From: Apis mellifera
Lineage: Eukaryota; Arthropoda; Insecta; Hymenoptera; Apidae
DNA length: 64,000 nucleotides
Direction of reading: 5' to 3'
Assembly (NCBI RefSeq): GCF_003254395.2
Contig: NC_037641.1
Span: 13,230,501 to 13,294,500 of the forward strand
Positions 34,998-48,834 of the stretch are shown here, one piece after another. Position numbers and translations under genes: made by a program. The notes under the pieces were generated by a model. That model made no database searches, was not told the DNA's origin, and saw nothing but the letters and a program-made list of their open reading frames with translations. Positions within the stretch are counted from its first letter, which is position 1. Every line of letters starts with the position of its first letter.

Positions 34998-35459
34998 CGC
35001 GCCACTCGATCCTCGGCCTGTTGGTAGCCATGGTGGTAAAGCGTGCATAATTAGGAGGAATTCAACGGGGATTACCCTCGTACGGATCCCATCCAGTCAT
35101 CCCGCTGCTGCCCTTCTTTGTCGAGCAACTAATTTATTTAATCGTTTCAGCGTCGTCCACGAGGCGGCGCCTTTGCCCGGCCGCAGTCCCTAAGTTGTTT
35201 AATCGCCCAAAGAGGCTGTTCCTCTTCTCCCCGGGCCTCGCCTCTCCATCCGCTTCTCTTCATCGCGAATCTTTACTACTCGTCGTCCTGCTCCTGCTGC
35301 CAACTCCCTTCCCTCGTCGTCGCCATTCCCGGCGACGTTGTTTCAAATTTTCACAGAGAATTCTCCCTTCGAACAGGTTCCTCCACCCTAGGATCGCCGA
35401 AATAATCGTAATCCCCGCTCGAGTTGTTCGTAATCGTTTGGTCGATCCGGTCGGTCGGA

Positions 35460-35480
35460 AGGCGGCGGCGGCGGCGGCGT
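35460..35480. repeat. (GCG) trinucleotide repeat
   Basis: About six GCG units. It gives poly-Ala in one plus-strand frame, which is not a gene. Confidence 0.85.
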
Positions 35481-36364
35481 CGCACGGCTGCGCCGGGTAA
35501 AGTCGTGATCGAATATTCATTGGGTTTGGCTCTCGGTCGTGTCGACTAATTCGAAGGGATACTACCGCGCAAGGGGGTCTGGCCCGGCGCAAGGACGAGG
35601 AGGAGGAGGAGGAGGAGGAAAAAAAGGGGGAAACGAAAAGAGGTGGTGGTGGTTGCGAGGAGAGGCAAGCTCGATAATCGGACGAGCGTGCCGAGGCGGG
35701 TGCCCGGTCGCCCGTGTTTTGTTGCCCCCGTCGCGCGTATGTACATCGAAACGGAATCCGGTTCGTGGAACAAAACCACGCATCCTCGTTGACAAATTGA
35801 GTTTCGACGTACGTTCGCGCGCATCGCATGCGCCGCTTCCGAGTTGGAACTCGTAATAAGAGAGGATCGAGTTTCGAGAGCATAGTATCGAACGCGGAGG
35901 ATGGGACGCGTGATCGATAGATTCGAAAACCTTGGCCGAAGAAAAACAAAGTGGAGAGAGAGAGGGAGGACGATCTTTTTTTCTTCTTCTTTTTCTCGTT
36001 CGCGTAGTCGTTTCTCTTTCACCGCCCGTCCACCTCGAGTCGGGGGATATTAATCAAAATGCGCGCCACGGTAATGTAGAATCCGTCGGTGCGTACGAGT
36101 CATTGATCCAACGGCGGACGACACCTTTTCGAGGGAGGGAGCGAAGAAAGAGAGGAAAAAGAAGGCGAGGAAGGCGAAAGGAACGAAGGAAGAGAGGGGG
36201 GGCGGAAAGAGAAACAGAAGTAGCGAAGAAAGAGGAGCAAAAAGAGAAGGGAGAGAGAAAGAGAGAGAGAGAGAGAGCGGGGGAATAAGAAGAAAAGGAA
36301 CGGAGGAAGCCGTGCTCGAATCGAACGAGTATAATTTTAAGCGGAGTTCTTTCAGCTCGAAAGT

Positions 36365-36545
36365 TAACCGGTCTGGTATTCTCCTGCCTGAATTATCGTT
36401 GACCTCCAACACGGTCTTACAAGGCACTCTCCTCGAATACAGGGTTTCTCCGTGTGGCCCATCCCATTGCCCCCCAGCAGCAGGCCCAGGGCCAAGCGCG
36501 TTCCAACAATGTTGCACCGCATAAATTGATACCCAGGGTCCACGA
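36365..36545. promoter_or_regulatory. CpG-poor island, unknown nature
   Basis: This is the clearest break in base texture outside the exons and the mariner: few CpG words, balanced composition, words such as CCCAGCAGCAGGCCCAGGG, ATAAATTGATACCC and a flanking AGTTAACCGG. All minus-strand frames across it are short. It could be a conserved non-coding element, an unrecognised old repeat or part of a non-coding RNA. Confidence 0.25.
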
Positions 36546-37725
36546 GTCGCCGCGTTCGACGCATCGCTTCCAATTTTCCTCTATCGAACGGAAAATAGAG
36601 CGTCCCGTTTTTCCCCGTCGATAATCGCTTCCCATTCTTCCGCTCCTCCTTTCCCATCGATCGCCTCGTCAACGAAACGATATAACATAATACGTGTTTC
36701 TAGTGAGAAAAAATCGGATGGAGCGAGAGAGAGAGAGTGGTTTTCCACAACGAGGTCGAATTACGGGGATATAGGGTTGCACCGCGTGTCGCACGTGACG
36801 CAAGTTTATGCACCGCGAAGAGTATGCGCTTTTGTATCGGTAAATTGGTGCGAGAGTGGAAGGTGCAACGACGATGCTCGTCGGTCGTCGTGTCCCATGC
36901 CACTAATCGATTTTACCGGGCGAAAGCGTGCCTCCGCGCTACGTCTAATTGGTAATTAAGCTTAGGTTTACGGGCCTCGAAAGCCGAGCTACCGTCACTG
37001 GAGGAGGCGACACGGGGGGAGGGAGGAGAAAGGGGAGAGCACGAGGAACGGAGAGAAAAACTGGCGTGCAAAGGCGTGGAGCGAGAAGAAGAAGAGGAGG
37101 AGGAGGAGAACGAGGGCGGAAAAACGAGCGAAACGGCGAGAGGACGAAGGAAGGAGAAAGAGGTTGGTTCGTTGGATCGAGCAAAAAACAGGTGTAACGA
37201 CGAGTATACGAGTATCTCGCGATTCGCGCGATTCGCCCAGCCTAATCCTCCTCGTGATGAACGAAACTTAATTTCTCCCCTCCTCTCCCTCCGCATCGAT
37301 GTTGGGGACGTTTCCTGTCCGATGAAAAAAAGGAAAAAGAAAGAAGAAACGTAGCGTAGCGTCTCGCGCCGTTTTGAGAATCGAGCGGAAAGAAAGGACG
37401 TTCGTTCGTCGGTTCGCCTCGTCGCGGCGAGTCTCGTCGAACTCCGCGTTCGAGCCACGAGTCATCTCGATTACACCGAACCCGTCTTCTGCCCGGTTCC
37501 TCCTTCCTCGTTTTTCTCCTCTTGTCCATCTCGGATCCTCCGACCAAGATGGAAGGAAAAAGGGCACCGAGTCCCGCGGTATCGCTAGGACGATCGGCCC
37601 CAACGATTCCCAGAAATAATACGAAAATCTCCGCGGCGTTGTTTCCTCCGGCGTTCTCTCCCTTTTCGGGTGGAGGAAGGGAGAGAGGGAGAGAGGGAGA
37701 GAGAGAGAGGGGCTGCTCTCCACCA

Positions 37726-37754
37726 CACACATACACACACACATATATATATAT
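37726..37754. repeat. (CA)-(TA) compound microsatellite
   Basis: ACACACATACACACACACAT followed by a TA run. Confidence 0.85.
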
Positions 37755-38862
37755 GAACGCGTAGAGTATATACGTCCGTTCGTGGCCACAAGACGACGAC
37801 TCACCGGCGTAGTTACCTTCTCTTCCTGGCCTTCTCCTTCTTGCCTGCCGGCACGCTGATATATAGCGCGCATAAGAGATGTAGTCAGATCACGGTCCCC
37901 TTCATGACGCTGCTTCTACACCGGCGAACACGTTCTTTCCTACGATAAATCCTCGCGGAATGTAAAACCTCCGGCGCACAACGGAGCGCCTCCACCGACA
38001 GCTCCCCCCTCCCTCCTTCATTTCGCCTATTCGACCTCGTGAGAAATCGTCCAAACTTTCTCTCCCTTTTTTCCTCCGTCGCGCGACAGAAAAGGAGGAA
38101 GACGAGGAAATCGTCCCTTTTGTCGTGGGAACAATCGTCGCCGATCTCTGGTCCATTATAAACCTCGCCTCCCGGTTTTTAAACCCGGCGGCGGTTGATT
38201 AAACCTGCGCGATTCTCTAAACACCGAGTTACTTACCGAGGCGAACGGTAGAAATCCGCCTCGGTAATTAATTTATGCGGCTAGCGTCTCACGATGGTCA
38301 ACCACGAAGATCGAGCGTATCGATACACCGTTCCACGAAATAATTCTCTCCCCGGCTTTTTCCTCAAATAAACTCTCTCTCTCTGTTCGTTCCCTGGCCG
38401 TAATCACCGGCAGCTTCGATTCACCCTCGACGAACCACGAACTTGCCAAATTAACGGAACAGGCAGTCACGTTAATTACGAGCGAAAGCCGCGACGAATC
38501 GTATCGGAGACGAGACACCAAGACACGCGCGTATCGATCGGGAATATCACGATTTGAATAAACTCTTTCTCTCTCTCTCTCTCTCTCTGGCGAGGGACGG
38601 TTAATTACCTTGGCCGAAAGGAAAGCTTGCCGTCAGTTTCCGATGCATCCTCGAATGGAGGGCGAAACTCGTGCGCAAACTCGATAATATACGCTCAATT
38701 TCACCGAGGCGAAACACACGTTTTTGCCCTATTCGGGTCATCGTTCGCGCTTTGCCCTATCGTACGATCGAGGCCATCGCGTTCCACTCGCGCTAATTGG
38801 TGCGATCAACTTTCCGCCGCTCGATCGGCAATTTAATTAGCTCGCGCACGAAAACCACGTCC

Positions 38863-38889
38863 GACCACGACCACGACCACGACCACGAT
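38863..38889. repeat. (GACCAC) hexanucleotide repeat
   Basis: Four units and a partial; it gives Asp-His repeats in one frame. Confidence 0.9.
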
Positions 38890-40527
38890 CGCAGCGACCA
38901 CGACCGCGACGTAACTGCGCGTTACGTTTCAATCCGAATCCCGCGATCGAATCGGCGCGAGAAGGTGGAAGAAGGTGGTGGCGGTGGTGCGTGAACGAGC
39001 AGGCGCAACCGCGACGAGCTCGTAGATAGGGCTATGGACGGGCGACACGCGACGGGCGAGAGGTCATTCGTATAAATCGATTGACAGTCGGGAGACACGC
39101 GCGGGACTGCGAGGGCCGCATGACGAAGCATCGCGTCTCGAGTGTCGCTTGCTCGTCGATGCTTTTCATCGCGGCGATCGGCGAGATACGCGCGGTGAAT
39201 AACGATCGACGGGATGGATAGACCGACGAAGCGAGCGTCGTTTGACGAATCGGTTACGAGCTGGTTCCTTTATTTCGGTCGTAAAGAGGCGCGCGATTCC
39301 AATTGCACGTCGTTCGAATTATTCCATCGAAATTCCTCGACTCGAGAATCATCGCGCGAAAATCGACCAACTATCGCGCTTCCACCTTTCCTCGGCCACG
39401 TTCCACGATCCGGCTTGGCGTGTCCGCAAGGTCGGGCCGTGCGGCGAATTTATTCGACCGGAAACGCCTCCTCTTCCTACTTGTTGGGCCGAGGAGGGAA
39501 CGAGCCGGCGAAACGCCAACTCGTGCGAATTCGAGTCGAAACACGCAACGCTCACCGCGGAGAAAGGAACGAAACAACACACACGCGCGCGCGCGGCGAA
39601 CCCGATCGAGTTCTCTCGATCTCTCGTCGTTTCAGCGGTATCGTTCCACGATCCGGCACCGTAGGCGGTACACGTACACGTACAACTTCTCTCCACCGTC
39701 TCCGGTGGATCCGCGTCCACCACGACGAGGTGCAACGCACCTGTTCGAGCATGCGATCCTTCCTCCGCTTCCCTCCCGCTTCTCTCGAGCATCTGGACTC
39801 GATCATCACCCTTCCTCCCCTCTACGCCGCCCTCGATTAATTCGTATAACTCGGTCGCTCGAGATTCTCCCCGAACCAATTATTTATCGCTGGCTACCGA
39901 ACACATCGTCGTATCGCGGTGAAATTTGAGCGCGCAATTTTTCCTTTCCGCCCTTTTTCCTCCGTTCCTCGCGAGGAATAACCGAGAAAAGGAGTCGGCC
40001 TCGTTGACAGGAATATCGCCTCGAAAGACTTATACCCTCCTAATTATAGGAAGAGCAGAGCTTGAACGAAAGATATAATGTCACACAAGGGTAGTCGACA
40101 AAGGGTTCGCGTCATCCGAAATGCCTCTTCGTCGATTCCGCGCGGCCGATCCAAATTGAAGAAGAAACGATCGAAAGTATCTTCGTAGAGAGAATCGTCG
40201 ATTTATAAAGAAAGGTGGGACGAAATCGACAACGTTTACGACGGAAGAGGAAAAATGTGGAGCGATCGAGGGGGGACTGGAAGAGGTTTATTTTCCGTTT
40301 GGCAGGCGCGACGGGGGAACGGTGGACGGTTGGCGGCGTGAAAATCGCAAAACGATCCAAGTGGCGAAGAAAGAGCGTGTCCGCGATCGCGGCGAAGAGC
40401 GGGCGAGGCGGCGGTCGGGCAACGGACCGCGTACACACCAAGGCCGTGAGTAATAGTAATAGCTTTTAAATTGTCCCTCGCTTTAATGGCAAATAATATC
40501 CGCGCTGTTTCGCCATCCCTTTTTTCC

Positions 40528-40554
40528 CGCTCGCTCGCTCGCTCGCTCGCTCGC
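40528..40554. repeat. (CGCT) tetranucleotide repeat
   Basis: About six and a half perfect units. Confidence 0.9.
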
Positions 40555-42403
40555 CACGCCGCGGAGTTCAGGGACGTTGTCCTCGGTTCGGATCGACCGC
40601 TTCGCGTCCATCTCCTCCGAACGGACCGTTCGTTGCCATAAACGCGGCGAGATTCGAGCGGCGAACGCTCACGCTGTTTTTGCGAATTTCGCGCAACTCT
40701 TATCCCGCTCCAACTCGCCTCGCCGCAAAAACCCCTTAACGCGTCGCTCTTTCGCTCCCTGCTTCCACTCTTATAAATAACCGCCTTCCTCCATCCGCCC
40801 CGAAATTTCTTTGCCTCCAAACTTTTCGCCGATCGATAATATCGCCGCCCCTAATCGCCCTCCGAACGACCCCCGTCCCAAAAATTAAAAATCCCAGTCT
40901 CGATCCCAGTTTGCCGGATTGAACAACGGAGGCGGAATAAATTCCTCGGGATGTTCGGGTCCCGGCTAATGAGAAATAGACGGCGTACAGAGAGTCGTGA
41001 GTGGTGTACGTATCTGCCGCCGCAACTCGCGGTAGGATTCGTCTCATGCGAGGCGAACATTAGCTAGTGTCCCGAGGAGAATGTCGCGGAGAGGCGAGCG
41101 CTCGTTTCTTGCGCCAACGTTGCGCCCGCGGCCTCGCGTAAATATCTTCTTGCGCGCATCACCGCCACCAACTTATTCCCCCCGATGCGGAAACTTTCGC
41201 GCCGTTTTACACATCGCTCCCCATTAGCCTCCGAAAAATCGTCCGGAATCGACGACGATTCCTTTCTCGAGAAGAGAGATGTAGAGAGAAGAGGTGTAGG
41301 AAGTCGGAAGGAGGAAGGATAAGAAGGACTGTCCCGCGGCGAACGACGCTGAAATACGAGCTCGACTCGCCGAAAGCGGAGCTAGCGACCGGTTCGCGGC
41401 GGCCCCCTTCTTAACGACTCGTAATCACGAAACGCTCGTGTCTCTCGTGACGCGCCAACACCACCGCGAAATTTTCGAAGGAGGTGGAGGAGGTGGAGGA
41501 AGCGAACAAGTGGCCCTCCTTGCGTAACATCCATCCAAGGGACGCATCCACCCTGTTTCCGCGTCCCGTAACAGCAACTCGATGCACGCATTCGAGGCAC
41601 GATTCAAGTTGGCTCTAGAGAGAGAGCTCGCTAATCGTTCCACCTTCGTTTATGAATACAGGATTATTTTCGAGCAGCCCTTTAGGTAGATCGGAAGAGA
41701 CGAGCGTGGTACAAAAAACAGCCCCGTCAGCCTCATCTTCCCTCGCCCTATTATTCCATAGCCGATTCTCTTTCGAGTCCGCCTTTGATCCGCCTAGAAA
41801 TCCCATCGATTTCGATTTCTTTTCTTTCCTTTTCATCTTTCCTTCTTTTTTTCTTTCTCATATCCAAGGATATGGATAATTAATTCGCGGGAAAATCGGG
41901 GTGCGCGACGATATCTCGGCGGGCGAAGGAAAAATTTACGGACGGATTTACGAGGGCGATCGGAACGAGGTCGGGTCAGTGGAGGAAGGATCGAACGGCG
42001 GGTGTTTTTGCGGTCGAAAACGAGTATGCGGAGGGAGCAAGAAAATACGTCAAGGCCGCCTCGCGTGGTCGTCGCCTTTAGCGTCAAACTTCTTCGGTAA
42101 ATGTTGTCCGTTCCGCTGTGCCCTCTAGAACGCGAGAGGATACTTACGGGAACGGTAAAAACCGAGAATTCTCTTTTTTACCGGTATCCTTAATGATCTC
42201 TGCGCGTTTTCCATTACCAGTGCGGTGTGCGCTCGCTTCGCCCGCATTCTTGCCTCGTTTTCGAAGAAAAAGAGAGAGAGAGGGAGAGAAAGAAGGATCC
42301 GGTCGAAATCGAACAACGAACCGGAAACCGTACCACCACCACCACTCTTGCGCATCGAATATCGAATATGATCTATCGTCGAGACGCTCTCCTCTTCGTT
42401 CTC

Positions 42404-42488
42404 CTCGACTCGACTCCACTCCACTCCACTCCACTCCACTCCACTCCATTCCATTCGACTCGACTCGACTCGACTCGGCTCCGCTCGG
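42404..42488. repeat. CTCGA/CTCCA pentanucleotide array, about 17 units
   Basis: Two CTCGA, seven CTCCA, TTCCA, TTCGA, three CTCGA, then diverged CTCGG/CTCCG units. It is the reverse complement of the GAGTC motif at 22309-22370, with a different block-wise variant (GAGTG on the minus strand). Confidence 0.95.
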
Positions 42489-43393
42489 AATTCGCGCGCT
42501 CGATACAGACTCCGTCCGCGACATCCACGCTCGTCGACTTTCATGAGATCACCGATATACCACACCGTGACTTTTAATCGTATCGAGAGATACTTTCTTC
42601 CCGCGGAATGCGCCTGTATCCTCTCGGAACATCGGATCCAAGGTCCCCCTCAGAAGCAAGAAAAATCCCCCTCGGTTTTTCTCCACCATCCCGATCATCG
42701 AATTCAAACCTGTTTTGGTCCGCGACTGTTTAATTATTCGTCTATCGCCGATTCACGAGGCTCGAATACGGCTAGCCACGGCAAATAAACAACGGGACGA
42801 GACGCGTGACCGTAACGCTAAAAATCTACGGCCAAAAATCTACACTCGGGATACTCTCGGCTACAAATCGTTTCGCTGTTCTCCTTGATTAATTGCCTGC
42901 GATCCGCTAGGGTGTCGACTAGACGGTACGTGCGAACCAGCCGAGAGATGGGTACACAGCCCGTTTGATAGAAAACCTGTTCCCCGCGACACGACCGTCC
43001 CTCCCTCCATCCCTCTCTCTCTCCCCCTCTCTCCCTCCTGCTTTCGCTCGACTCGCTCGGTCTTGGCGATTCGCACGAAATCAACGTATCGAAGGGAGCG
43101 TATCATCGGCATATACGAATATACGAGACGAATGCGAAATTCTCACGGGAGAAACTCAAAGGAGAGGGGAAGGGGAAGAGAAAAAGGTTTGGACCCGTTC
43201 GAATCGCGGGGAGAAACGACGACCGAGAAAGAGAGGAAGGAAAAGATGGGCGCAGCCTTCTCCGAGGTGGCTGCCTCCAACCTCTCTCTCTCCTCTCTCG
43301 GCAGGTTTACGACGAGCCAACGCAAACACGACACTTGGCCGCTAACTGGCCACCTAGCTACCGTTCACTAGCCTTCTTCCTGCTGCTCGGGCT

Positions 43394-43438
43394 GCCGCCG
43401 CCGCCGCCGCCGCCGCCGCTGCTGCTGCTGCTGCTGCT
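43394..43438. repeat. (GCC)8(GCT)7 compound repeat
   Basis: Eight GCC units pass directly into seven GCT units. On the minus strand it would read as poly-Gly/poly-Ser or poly-Gln, depending on frame, but the surrounding frame shows no recognisable protein. Confidence 0.9.
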
Positions 43439-44123
43439 GCCTATCCCCAACCCCGTGTGGAATCCAACCGCACGTTCGCCGTGCCGCCTTGCACTTCCAA
43501 CGCACGCCGCACCAGTGTCCACCGGTGTGCATCGGTGGAACGAGATCTCTCGCGTTGCTCCACCGCCGACACATCCGGAACCCGCAACTTTTTCGCCGTG
43601 TGTAACGATATGTCCAATTTTATTTCCTTCCGGAACGCTTTTAGGTTTGAAAGTGCCTCTTTTCCCGACGATATTTATCGAAATGGGCCGATCGTCCGCC
43701 CGGGAATCCAATAGCCGGAGTACAAAGAGTATGAGGCGATGTATTCTCTAGCGGGGAATCGGGAAGCAGTAGTCGCCGTTGCGCGGGTCAGTGTCCGATA
43801 TCTCATTCTCCTCGCTACATTGCACGTATACTATCCGCTACGTGCGGCTCACCTCTCTGCTCGCTCTCCTTTCCCCGGAATAACCGGGGAGCGTACCGAG
43901 TCTGCGCGCAACCAATCGACCGACCAAGAAGGAGGAAAGGAACGAATGAAAGAACGAAAGAAAGGAGAGAAGATGTGTTCCAAACGAAAATTTCCAATCC
44001 GATTCTCGAGTGTTTTTCTCACCGAAAGAAAGAAAAAGGTTGGCGGCAAACGTCGTTCGTCTTACCTGGAACAGAAAGAAAAAACGCTGGTTAGGTATCG
44101 CCTCGCGAACGTTTCAATTACGG

Positions 44124-44143
44124 CACGCGATAAATATCGCGTG
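44124..44143. other. Short perfect hairpin (8-bp arms, 4-nt loop)
   Basis: CACGCGAT and ATCGCGTG flank AAAT. A second pair, GTTTCA (44111-44116) and TGAAAC (44142-44147), overlaps the right arm. No run of T follows and no nearby gene would use it. Confidence 0.3.
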
Positions 44144-46332
44144 AAACGAGGCACGCCTCGCGTCAATTCCCTCGGGAAAGCCGTAAATTCGCGGAAAACG
44201 CGGTGGCCCGCGTCCCCCCCGCCCCCGGTCTAATCGATGGATAAAACGTTTTCGCGGATAATTCGCTGCACGCGTAATCGGTTTTTGCGGCGGGCAAAAA
44301 GCAACGATTTCTAACTCGATCGTAATTATCGATAATAACAGTACACGATTCTTTTTATAATTAGTATCGTAGCTCGGGGCCGTGCACGATATTCGCGGTG
44401 AATCGAGAATAACGATAATTATCCATACCTTTCCAACTTGCCTTCCACTCTTCTCTCGTGCATCCTACCTGCATCTCATCGCTGTTTATATTAAATCATC
44501 GAACAAATTACGTGAATTGACGTGAGGATTTTTTTAAAATTCGTTCAAATACTTCTCGCGGGACGCGATTCGATTAACGAAGAGGGGAGGAGAGGAGAGG
44601 AAAGAGAGAGGTGCGAACCAGTGGCAGCGCGACTCGTACAAAGGGAAAGAAAAGGTGGGCCGTTATCGGCCCTCGATAACCTGCCTAAACGATTCTCGAG
44701 TTAGCGTGTTGTCGAAGCGTGAAAGAGATAGCGCGATTCTCCGCGTGTGGTCCCCCGGGCTGGCGGCGGGCCGAAGAGGGACGGCGAGGAAGAGGAAGGG
44801 GACACGCGAACGAGACGAGGAATGGGAGGAAGGAGGAAGAGGAGGAGAAGGAGGAAAGGATCCTCTCGCGACCCTGCTGCCCTCCCGTTCAACATTATTA
44901 CGCGTTTAACCAATTTCCTTGTCTCGTAAAGCGGAGAAAAGACAGCGTGGTGGCACCCCGACGCGCGCGCCTCCTCCTCGTATTCGGTCGATTCGAGGTC
45001 GATCGCTTCATCGAGAAATCGAGGAAAAACGGGGGAACGACGAGGAGAGATTAAAGCGTCCGAGATGAGATCTCGCGATAATCTCATTGTCGCGTTCGAC
45101 CGTTACAACGTCATTAAGGATAGCGGCGGAAAGCAAATATGAGACCGCGCGTCTCACGTTTCGCGCAACCTTGCCCGACGACAAGCTCTTCTTTCCTCTC
45201 GCGTCCTCTCGCTTCTCTCGGCGGCCATTCAACACCGCCACCGACTCTTCTCGCCGCCAAATTTATTAACGATCTCGCCTCCAATCGGACGGAATCGAGA
45301 ATCGAACCAACTTCATTCCCTCGTCTCGCGAACGAAACGAAGATTAAGATCCGCGATCGTCTTTCCTCTATCTACACTCCCGTCGACGATTAATTAAAAT
45401 TTTACGATCCCTCTCGACAACGATTTTGCTTTCAGAATTCTTCAGAGGAGGAGGAGGAGAATACTTCGAAATGCTTTCGAGTCGAGAGGACTCTGCCCAA
45501 TAAAAAATGGGAAAACTGGTTTTCGTGCGCGATTCACATTCGCCTCGAACTTTTCGTTTACAGGTCTCAGGATTTGTCGCGAGAGGAAGGATCGTGGGGA
45601 GCGCGCGAATGGTTGACCCCTTGGACGATCCTCTTTACCGATTCGCACCGTGATTCGAAACGATCGGCGGAGAAATGCGGCGGCCGCCGTTTACGGCTAC
45701 GAACAGCCGTAGAGGAACGCGAGAGCGTGGTGTTCCGCGATTACGGAAATGCTTTGTATTTTATATACGTTTGCACCAGGAATCCAGCAATCGCGTTCTA
45801 GAGAACCAATTACTCGTAACGGTATTACGCGAACTCGGCATTCGATCGATTCGGATCGATTCGCGCTGCAAACTCCGAAAAATCAAAAACCAAAAATCAT
45901 TCGTCTTTCGAGAAATATATATATTCTAATTCCTATATATTCTTTTGCCGACACGGAAGAATTAAGAAAAAAAGAAAGAAAGAAAGAAAGAAAAACGTAA
46001 TGGCGGCGAAGGATGGTGGTGAAGGAACGATTCGAAAGGTTGGGCGCTGCGCGCGCGCTTTTTATTTGGCCGAGAGGCGTAGCCCGCAGTCTCGCGTTCT
46101 TGTTTTGCGCGACCGCTCGCCCACTTTGGGGCATTATAAGTTTTCCGTGGCCATCGAGAGCTCGCCTCGGTAATTTGAAAGGAATAATTGTAGGTCGCAA
46201 AAAAATACGAGCGTTCGACGGACGAAAGGAGGGAAGAGGGGGGCGGCGAGCGAGGCAACGATACCGAGCGCGTTTGCCGGCGTGTCATTGTTCGTCGCCC
46301 TCGGCTAGATCCCGAATAATTCCCTCAGAGTG

Positions 46333-46356
46333 TATTATATATATATATATATATAT
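46333..46356. repeat. (TA)12 microsatellite
   Basis: Uninterrupted TA run without a transposon insertion. Confidence 0.9.
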
Positions 46357-48834
46357 CTCCTCCCTCCGTCACTCTTACTGTACCACCGTTAAATCCTCGA
46401 TTTCGCGTATTCGAGTTCTTTCGATGAGCATCGATATCGAGAGAGATATCCGACGATTGGAGGCAAGGGCGGCGGATGCACGGTAGCGAAACGGGCTGTC
46501 CGTTTCGATGAAATACGCGTCTATGCACGGAACATTGTGGTGGTAGAAGAAATAAAATCGTTGAAAGTCGCTGCGAGCTACGACGACAGCTTCTCGATCA
46601 TCCGCGAACGCGAGCAAGTTCCGCGCATATGCTTGTCGGGATTCCTTTAGATATTTATCGGCTTTAAATGTGGACAAGAGAGGATGAAGAAATGTGGACC
46701 GCTGTCGCTTTCGCGACCAGCTCGCGAATCCAAACGGATCGAAACGAACTAAAGGACGAGCATATATATATAGAGAGAGAGGAGGAGGAGGGACACTTCC
46801 TCCGCTTACGCTACCGGGAGCAGAGGAGAAGGGGGAGAGAAACGGTGGGAATCGGGTCAAATCGTTCCTTTTGATCTACCGCGCGGTCGCTTTCCCCGGC
46901 TGCTGCTCGTACGACGATACGAAAATTTGCCGGCACACGACAAAAGGGAGGGAGGGGGCGAAGATAGAGCGCATCCGGTTCGCCTTTTGGCTCCTTTGCC
47001 CGAGAAGGAGAGGAGTTGGAAGGGAGAGCGAGACGGTTGGCCGCGAAATACGAGTTTAAAAGGACGGTAGACAAATGAGCGGTCCGTTCTACATAGATGC
47101 CTCGGAGGAGATTGGATCGAGTTTCTCGAGTCGTGAGAGAAAAGAGTAGCGACTAGAGAGGAAGAGTTCTCGCCGCCACCCTTCGGCCGGCCGAGGCCGT
47201 GGCCGCGAAAGACGGCCGAGCGAAGGGAAGGGGGAAGAAAACGGGCCTATTATGGGCGAGAGTGATAAATCGACGGGCAAGGCCGTCGGGAATCTCGATA
47301 AGCTCTATCCTTCTCTCGCTTTTCCACGCCGCCCTCTTCGTCTTCCTCGACTATCGGCCATCGAAACTCCGTCCATCTCCATACGCCTCGATCCGTTTCT
47401 TTCCACCGATTTTTTCCACCCAACCAAGGACGTTCCATCCGCGATCCCGGATGTCGAAACTGGAGCGTACGGATTCGCTTCAACAAGTAGAATCGTCGTA
47501 ACGGACTCCTCGAGAGAAGAAGGAGTTTATATACATGTATATGTAGAAACGGGAAAGGTGACGAGATAAGAACTCGCGAACGGTCCCGGAATCCGCGTCG
47601 TGGGTCACGGTACGCGAGTAACTCGTGTAACTCGAAACGACAAACCCGGAGCTAACCTCTCTTTCTCTCTCTCTCTCTGTCTCCGTTTGCCACCAAATGT
47701 GCCGTTACGCCGCGCGAAGAGCAAGGGGCAGAAGCAACCACCGCCAACGACAACCGCGCCGATGCCAAACGTATTGCCCGGCTTCGCTCGATTACTTACG
47801 ATTGCCTCGCGCCTACGAGGGATACGAGCAGCGCCCCGGATCGTTGCGGCAACGCGAAAACCGCGGTGAAATCGCGTGGAAGGCAGGATGGAACGAGGAA
47901 GGTAAGGAAACCAGGAGGCTCGGATCGTGGAATAATAGAGAGAGAGAGAGGGAGGGAGAGAGAGGACAAAGAGAAGAAAGCGAGAGGAGTTACAAACAAA
48001 TACACGAGGAGATACACGAGGGGAGCAAGGGAATCTCCCTCCTTTCGAGTATCTCTCTAACCTTTGCGACGCTCGAGTTCCCGGGTGAATGCAAATGAGA
48101 CAACCGGGATACCGGTTAACCACCGCTGCCACCGGAGAAGACGTTCGTATCTATCCTTCGCTTCTTCCAACGGATCGATGACGTTTCCACGCGCTCCTCC
48201 TCCTCTTCCTCTTCCTCCCAACGATCGTCGATGAGGTAGATGGACAAAATAATCTTTGGAATCGGAGAGATTCGTTTTTTTGGAAGGAAGGAGGGGAGAA
48301 GGATGAAAATTCGAAGGTCGAAACGTGGAAAAACGGGTCTGGTACGATTCGCACGGGTGGAATTGACGCGATGAAAAAAAAAGAAAGAAAAAAGGAATGG
48401 AGGAAGCAGCGAACGTAGCGAGCGAAAAGCTTCCAACCATCGGCCACCGTCCATCGTCCTCGGCAACTTTATGGCTCATGAATGAAACATGGGCTTAACC
48501 GTATATTCGCGAGGCTACGTGTTGCAAACGGTGGCTTAATGTATGCCGCGATCGCGAAAAATGGCGAACCGATAAATGGAATTAAGGCGGGGAATCGTGT
48601 CGTAGTCTTTGTGCGCTCCTCCTCGGTACCGCGGATAAAGGGTTGGACGAGCGAAAGAAACGCTCGTCGTTCGAACGAATCGATTTCCCGAGTTCCGGAG
48701 TTCCCCAGTCGAGTACCATCTATTTAAAAAAAAAGAAAAGAAGAAAGGAAGGAAGGAAGAAACAAGAGAAAGAAAAAGAAGTAGGGGAGGGGAGGAAATA
48801 TCACGACGAAATCGAGCAAAGGGTTAAGTAGGAT

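Noticed and set aside
36383..36403. Minus-strand VLEVNDN, resembling a cadherin linker
   Set aside because: Only the VNDN tetrapeptide (36392-36403) fits. The sequence before it has no DxDxGxN or LDRE core and the sequence after it does not start a new EC repeat.
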